The position numbers and the translations under genes were made by a program. From JBGOUJ01 sp041477005 (lineage in GTDB: Bacteria; Acidobacteriota; Terriglobia; Bryobacterales; JACQDG01): a stretch of 8,454 nt of DNA. Every line of letters begins with the position of its first letter. The first letter of the stretch is position 1. Shown one piece after another: positions 5,442 through 8,454 of the stretch. A model generated the notes under the pieces. The model worked only from the letters and a program-made list of their open reading frames with translations. It was not told the origin of the DNA and made no database searches. The stretch lies in contig JBGOUJ010000341.1 in assembly GCA_041477005.1 (NCBI GenBank), positions 1 through 8,454 on the forward strand, written 5' to 3'.

Positions 5442-6619
5442 ACTCGCCTCTGTCTGAATTCTACCAAGAACTGCCCCAGCCGCTCCAGGGCCGGCTCGAG
5501 CACCGTGCGGTCGGCGGCGTAGCAGATGCGGATCGACCCTTCCCCGCCGGCGCCGAAGGCCACGCCCGGCGCCAGGCCGACCTTTTTCTCCATCAGCAGG
5601 CGGCGGCAGAAGTCGAACGAGTCCCGGAGGCCGTCGATCCGCGGGAACAAGTAGAACGCGCCGTCTGGGCAGGGGACCGTCACGCCGGGCATTTGAGCCA
5701 GGGCCGCCAGCGCCAGGTCGCGGTTGGCTCGCAGCCGCTAGACCAGCTCGGCGATGCCCGGCTCGCCATCGCGCAAGGCGATCTCGCCGGCCTTCTGCGC
5801 CATGGCCGGGGCGTGGGAGACGATGAATTCGTTCAGCTCGGTCGCCTTCCGCGCCAGATCGCGCCGCGCCACCAGCCACCCCAGCCGCCAGCCGGTCATG
5901 CAGTAGCTCTTGGAAAACGATTGCGGAACCAAGACCGCGTCGTCCCGCGTGCACTTTCTCAGGATCGACGGCGCCACCGGGCCGTTGTAATAGAGGCGCT
6001 CATAGACCTCATCGGCCATCAGCCAGAGTCCGCGGCGGCGGCACAGATCCAGCAGGCGCTCCTGATCCTGTTCGCCGGCAACCCAGCCGAGGGGATTGGA
6101 TGGTGAGGTGTAAACGAGCAGCCGCGTGCGCGGGGTGATGGCGCGCTCGATGGCTTCGTAGTCGACGTGGTAGCGGTCGCCGGCCAGGCAAAGAGGAATT
6201 TCGCGTGGCGTCGCCGAGCACATCGTCACGATCGACGAGGCGTTGGGCCAGGCCGGCGTCAGGATGATCGCCTCATCGCCGGGATCGAGCATGCAGCGAA
6301 TGGCCGCGTTCAGCGCCTGCACGCCGGAGGCGGTGACGACGATCTCATCCAGGCCGTCCAACTCGACGCCGTGAAGCTGGCGGTACTTTTCGGCGATCGC
6401 TTGCCGCAGAGACGGATAGCCGGCATTGGGTGTGTAAAAAGTGTGGCCGTCCTGGAGGGCCTGCGTGGCGGCGTCCTTAATGTATTGCGGCGTGGGAAGG
6501 TTCGACTCGCCGAAGTAGAGCTTCAGCACGCCGTCCATGTTCATGGCGATTTCGGCCAGCTCGCGGATGCGGGAATAGGGAACGCGCTCGGCGGAACTGG
6601 CGAGGCGAATGTTGGGCAT
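5438..6619 (-). pseudogene. Class I/II PLP-dependent aminotransferase interrupted by an in-frame TAG
   Basis: The gene would encode 393 residues, normal for aspartate/aromatic-type fold-I aminotransferases, but codon 294 (5740-5738) is TAG. Before it lie GVQALNAA (99-106), the conserved SPSNPLG with N175, ADEVYERLYY with D203 and Y206, PQSFSKSYCMTGWRLGW with PLP-binding K237, and R245. After the stop the same frame continues with RLRANRDLALAALAQMPGV, PDGAFYLFP, APGVAFG and SIRICYA, where R364 should bind the substrate carboxylate. The truncated product would lack most of the small domain and should be inactive. CAG-to-TAG or another one-base change is the simplest cause; sequencing error and suppression are alternatives. 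Start ATG 6619-6617 fits the family N-terminus (PNIRLASSAERVPYSRIREL); no clear ribosome-binding site is present. The amino-acid substrate cannot be told from sequence. Confidence 0.88.
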
Positions 6620-6675
6620 GTTGGGCCGGCAGGCCGGAGGCCTACCCCACTCCAGCGTATTACAATAACCACGCT

Positions 6676-7855
6676 ATGCTCAATCGTCGGGATGCTTTAC
6701 GCAATTTTGTTTACTTCCTGGCCGGCTCGCCCCTGTTCGCCCAGCGCAGCGCGACCGTGTATCCGCCCTTTTACAGCGAAGAGGTGAATGCGCCGGTCGA
6801 CGTCTTTGACATCGAGGATATCGCCAAGAAGAAGCTGCACAAAATGGCCTACGACTTCATTGCCGGCGGCGTGGAGGGTGAGCTCACGCTGCGCGCCAAC
6901 CGCGAGGCGCTGGAGAAGATCCGGCTGCGGCCGCGGACCATGGTCGATGTCAGCAAGATCGACTCCTCGACCGAGCTGCTGGGCAAGAAGCTGGACTATC
7001 CGATCCTGCTCGCTCCGACCGGCGGCAAGAACCTGGTCATTCCCGAGGGGGATCGCATCGCCGCTCAGGCCGCTTTCGCATCCAAGGCGCTCTACTGCGT
7101 CGGCGCCGGCGGCTGGATCGACAAGCTCAACGAGAAAAACGAGGCGCCGGTCTGGTGGCAGAACACCATCGGCCAAGCAACCAAGCGGGCGGCCGAGGGC
7201 TTCGCGAAGCGCTCGGAAGAAGCCGGCGCCGCGGCCATCGTGGTCACGGTGGACAACCAATATCAATCGAACCGCGAGCGCAACAACCGCAACCGATTCG
7301 ACTACAACTATATGCAGACGGGCGTTCCGGATGACGCCAGCAAGGTGAAGCCGCACACGCCGGCCGTCGCCGCCATGATTCTGCCGCACACGCCCAACAT
7401 GACCTGGGACTACGTCGACTGGCTTCACGGCGCTTGCAGCCTGCCGGTCGTCCTGAAGGGCATCCTCACCGCCGAAGACGCCAGGATCGCCGTCGAGCGC
7501 GGCGCCGCAGCCATCGTCGTTTCCCAATCACGGCGCGCGGCAACTGGACAGCGTGATGCCGACCATCCTGGCGCTGCCCGAAGTGGTGGCGGCGGTCAAC
7601 GGAAAGGTCCCCGTCCTGATGGACGGCGGCATCCGCCGCGGCACCGACGTTCTGAAGGCCCTGGCGTTGGGCGCCAGAGCGGTCTTGATCGGACGGCCTT
7701 ACGTCTTGGGCCTGGCGGCGTTCGGACAGGCGGGCGTGCAGCGCGTGCTCGACCTGCTGCGCTTCGAGCTGCTGCTCTCGATGGGCCTCGCGGGCAAGCC
7801 GAATCTCGCCTCGATCGATCGCAGCCTGGTGCGGCTGCCGGGGGGCGGCTCGTGA
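6676..7855 (+). pseudogene. FMN-dependent alpha-hydroxy-acid oxidase/dehydrogenase, frameshifted
   Basis: The family (glycolate oxidase, lactate dehydrogenase, flavocytochrome b2) oxidises 2-hydroxy acids to 2-oxo acids with FMN. Visible features are AYDFIAGGVEGELTLRANRE (58-77) with Y59, LLAPTGGKNLVIPEGD (111-126), VVTVDNQYQSNRERNNRNRF (189-208), LPVVLKGILTAEDA (256-269) with K261, and, after the lesion, NHGARQLDSVMPTILAL with the catalytic His, then LMDGGIRRGTDVLKALALGA and VLIGRP. The CCC at 7523-7525 holds one base too many: deleting one C turns S-Q-S-R into S-N-H-G-A-R-Q-L-D and restores a 392-residue protein ending at TGA 7853-7855. The N-terminus MLNRRDALRNFVYFLAGSPL has a twin-arginine motif and hydrophobic core, suggesting Tat export of the folded flavoprotein. 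The stop overlaps the cytochrome start (GTGA). No ribosome-binding site is seen before the ATG. The insertion may be a sequencing error. Confidence 0.88.
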
Positions 7856-8391
7856 GAGCCTGGCTTCTGGTTCCCCTGCTCGTGGCCGCGACGCCAGCGA
7901 GCGCCCTCCGGGCTCAGAAACAGCACGAGCTTTGCGGCGTCTGCCACAGCGAAGAGGCCAAGGACTTTCTCACCCATCCGCATTTTCAAAAGGGCCTGGA
8001 GTGTAACGTCTGCCACGGCGACAGCACGAAGCACCGCGAGGCGGAGGGCCACACCGAGCCGGACAAGGTCGCCGCGCCGGCGGAGATTCCGGCCCTGTGC
8101 GGGGCCTGCCACACCGGCAAGGGTCCCAAGTCCATAGTGGCGGAATATTCGGGGAGCACGCACGGCAAGTTCGTGCTCCAGCCATCCAAGGTCCGGGCGC
8201 CGCACTGCGGCACCTGCCACGGGGTCCACGCCCGCCGGGAAGGAAAGGCCATCGAGACGCAGTGCCGGCGCTGCCACACCACGCTGCCGACGAGCTGCTC
8301 CGGGAAGCCGCCCCGCCAGGCCGCGGTTTCGTGCGCCGCCTGCCACAACCCCCACACGCTGGCTCGCCGAACAGGACCGGCCGGTGCGTGA
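7852..8391 (+). CDS. Secreted hexaheme c-type cytochrome
   Basis: The 179-residue protein has a signal peptide (MRAWLLVPLLVAATPASA, 1-18) and six CXXCH heme c motifs: C28-GV-CH, C51-NV-CH, C83-GA-CH, C119-GT-CH, C138-RR-CH and C161-AA-CH. Further histidines (H42, H44, H67, H104, H126, H168) could be distal ligands, as in bis-His multiheme cytochromes. The short spacing is typical of small periplasmic electron carriers with the doubled-CXXCH style. Start GTG 7852 overlaps the oxidase stop by four bases and is preceded by a G-run (7840-7845) that can serve as ribosome-binding site. Tight coupling to the FMN oxidase suggests the cytochrome takes its electrons; this is inference. It shares the frame of the oxidase 5' part, so the oxidase insertion creates an artificial fusion reading through to 8391. 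Confidence 0.9.
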   Translation: MRAWLLVPLLVAATPASALRAQKQHELCGVCHSEEAKDFLTHPHFQKGLECNVCHGDSTKHREAEGHTEPDKVAAPAEIPALCGACHTGKGPKSIVAEYSGSTHGKFVLQPSKVRAPHCGTCHGVHARREGKAIETQCRRCHTTLPTSCSGKPPRQAAVSCAACHNPHTLARRTGPAGA

Positions 8392-8424
8392 CGCTTAGGG
8401 AACTGCGGCAGAATCGACTTCAGC

Positions 8425-8454
8425 CGCGAATGAACGCGAATGCACGCGAATAAA
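8425..8454. repeat. Three 10-bp tandem units CGCGAATNNA at the right edge
   Basis: The units are CGCGAATGAA, CGCGAATGCA and CGCGAATAAA, directly adjacent and reaching the last base, so the array may continue. It lies in the non-coding DNA after the cytochrome gene. Similar short CGCGAATGAA-type runs occur as dispersed intergenic repeats in many environmental genomes; the function is unknown. Confidence 0.6.

Noticed and set aside
5442..5954. N-terminal extension of the Uma2 protein to 352 residues
   Set aside because: The extension is a shifted frame of the aminotransferase gene, low in complexity, while the ATG at 5441 has a good ribosome-binding site and matches the family start.
6631..6643. 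Small hairpin AGGCC-GGA-GGCCT before the aminotransferase start
   Set aside because: A 5-base stem with a 3-base loop is too short to call a terminator or riboswitch in GC-rich DNA.
6167..6787. Plus-strand frame antisense to the aminotransferase 5' end
   Set aside because: It has no recognisable domain and overlaps the well-supported aminotransferase and oxidase starts.
6676..8391. A single 571-residue oxidase-cytochrome fusion
   Set aside because: The part after codon 283 is out of frame with the oxidase family until the cytochrome GTG at 7852; a one-base insertion explains it better.

Overview
The window looks like chromosomal DNA from a GC-rich soil or sediment bacterium, most likely an Acidobacteriota of the Solibacter/Bryobacter type; Planctomycetota or Verrucomicrobiota are less likely alternatives. 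The basis is a secreted DUF1587/1592/1588/1585-type cytochrome paired with a leucine-rich-repeat protein, a Tat-type alpha-hydroxy-acid oxidase and a Uma2 protein. This is inference from gene content; no rRNA or tRNA is present to confirm it.

Layout. (1) Positions 1-2612, minus strand: a secreted cytochrome-like protein with two CXXCH motifs, followed with a 44-base overlap by a secreted leucine-rich-repeat protein that runs off the left edge. (2) Positions 2613-4890: an accessory stretch of partly lower GC made of toxin-antitoxin-type pieces. It holds a transposase C-terminus relic, a 318-residue protein with an antitoxin-like tail followed by a PIN-domain (VapC-like) ribonuclease, a small basic Lys/Gly-rich protein on the minus strand, and an MNT nucleotidyltransferase whose HEPN partner is reduced to its first 11 codons. 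(3) Positions 4896-6619, minus strand: a class I/II aminotransferase interrupted by an in-frame TAG, its stop overlapping the start of a Uma2-family protein (ATGA). (4) Positions 6676-8391, plus strand: a frameshifted FMN-dependent alpha-hydroxy-acid oxidase with a twin-arginine leader, overlapping by GTGA a secreted cytochrome with six CXXCH motifs. (5) A 10-bp tandem repeat ends the window.

Two gene sets suggest joint function. The oxidase and the hexaheme cytochrome could form an exported alpha-hydroxy-acid dehydrogenase passing electrons to c-hemes. The 318-residue protein and the PIN protein look like a toxin-antitoxin pair with an unusually large, poorly described antitoxin. Three genes carry simple lesions: an amber codon in the aminotransferase, a one-base insertion in the oxidase, and a probable one-base insertion or lost aspartate in the PIN protein. 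They are either real decay or assembly errors, and raw reads would decide.
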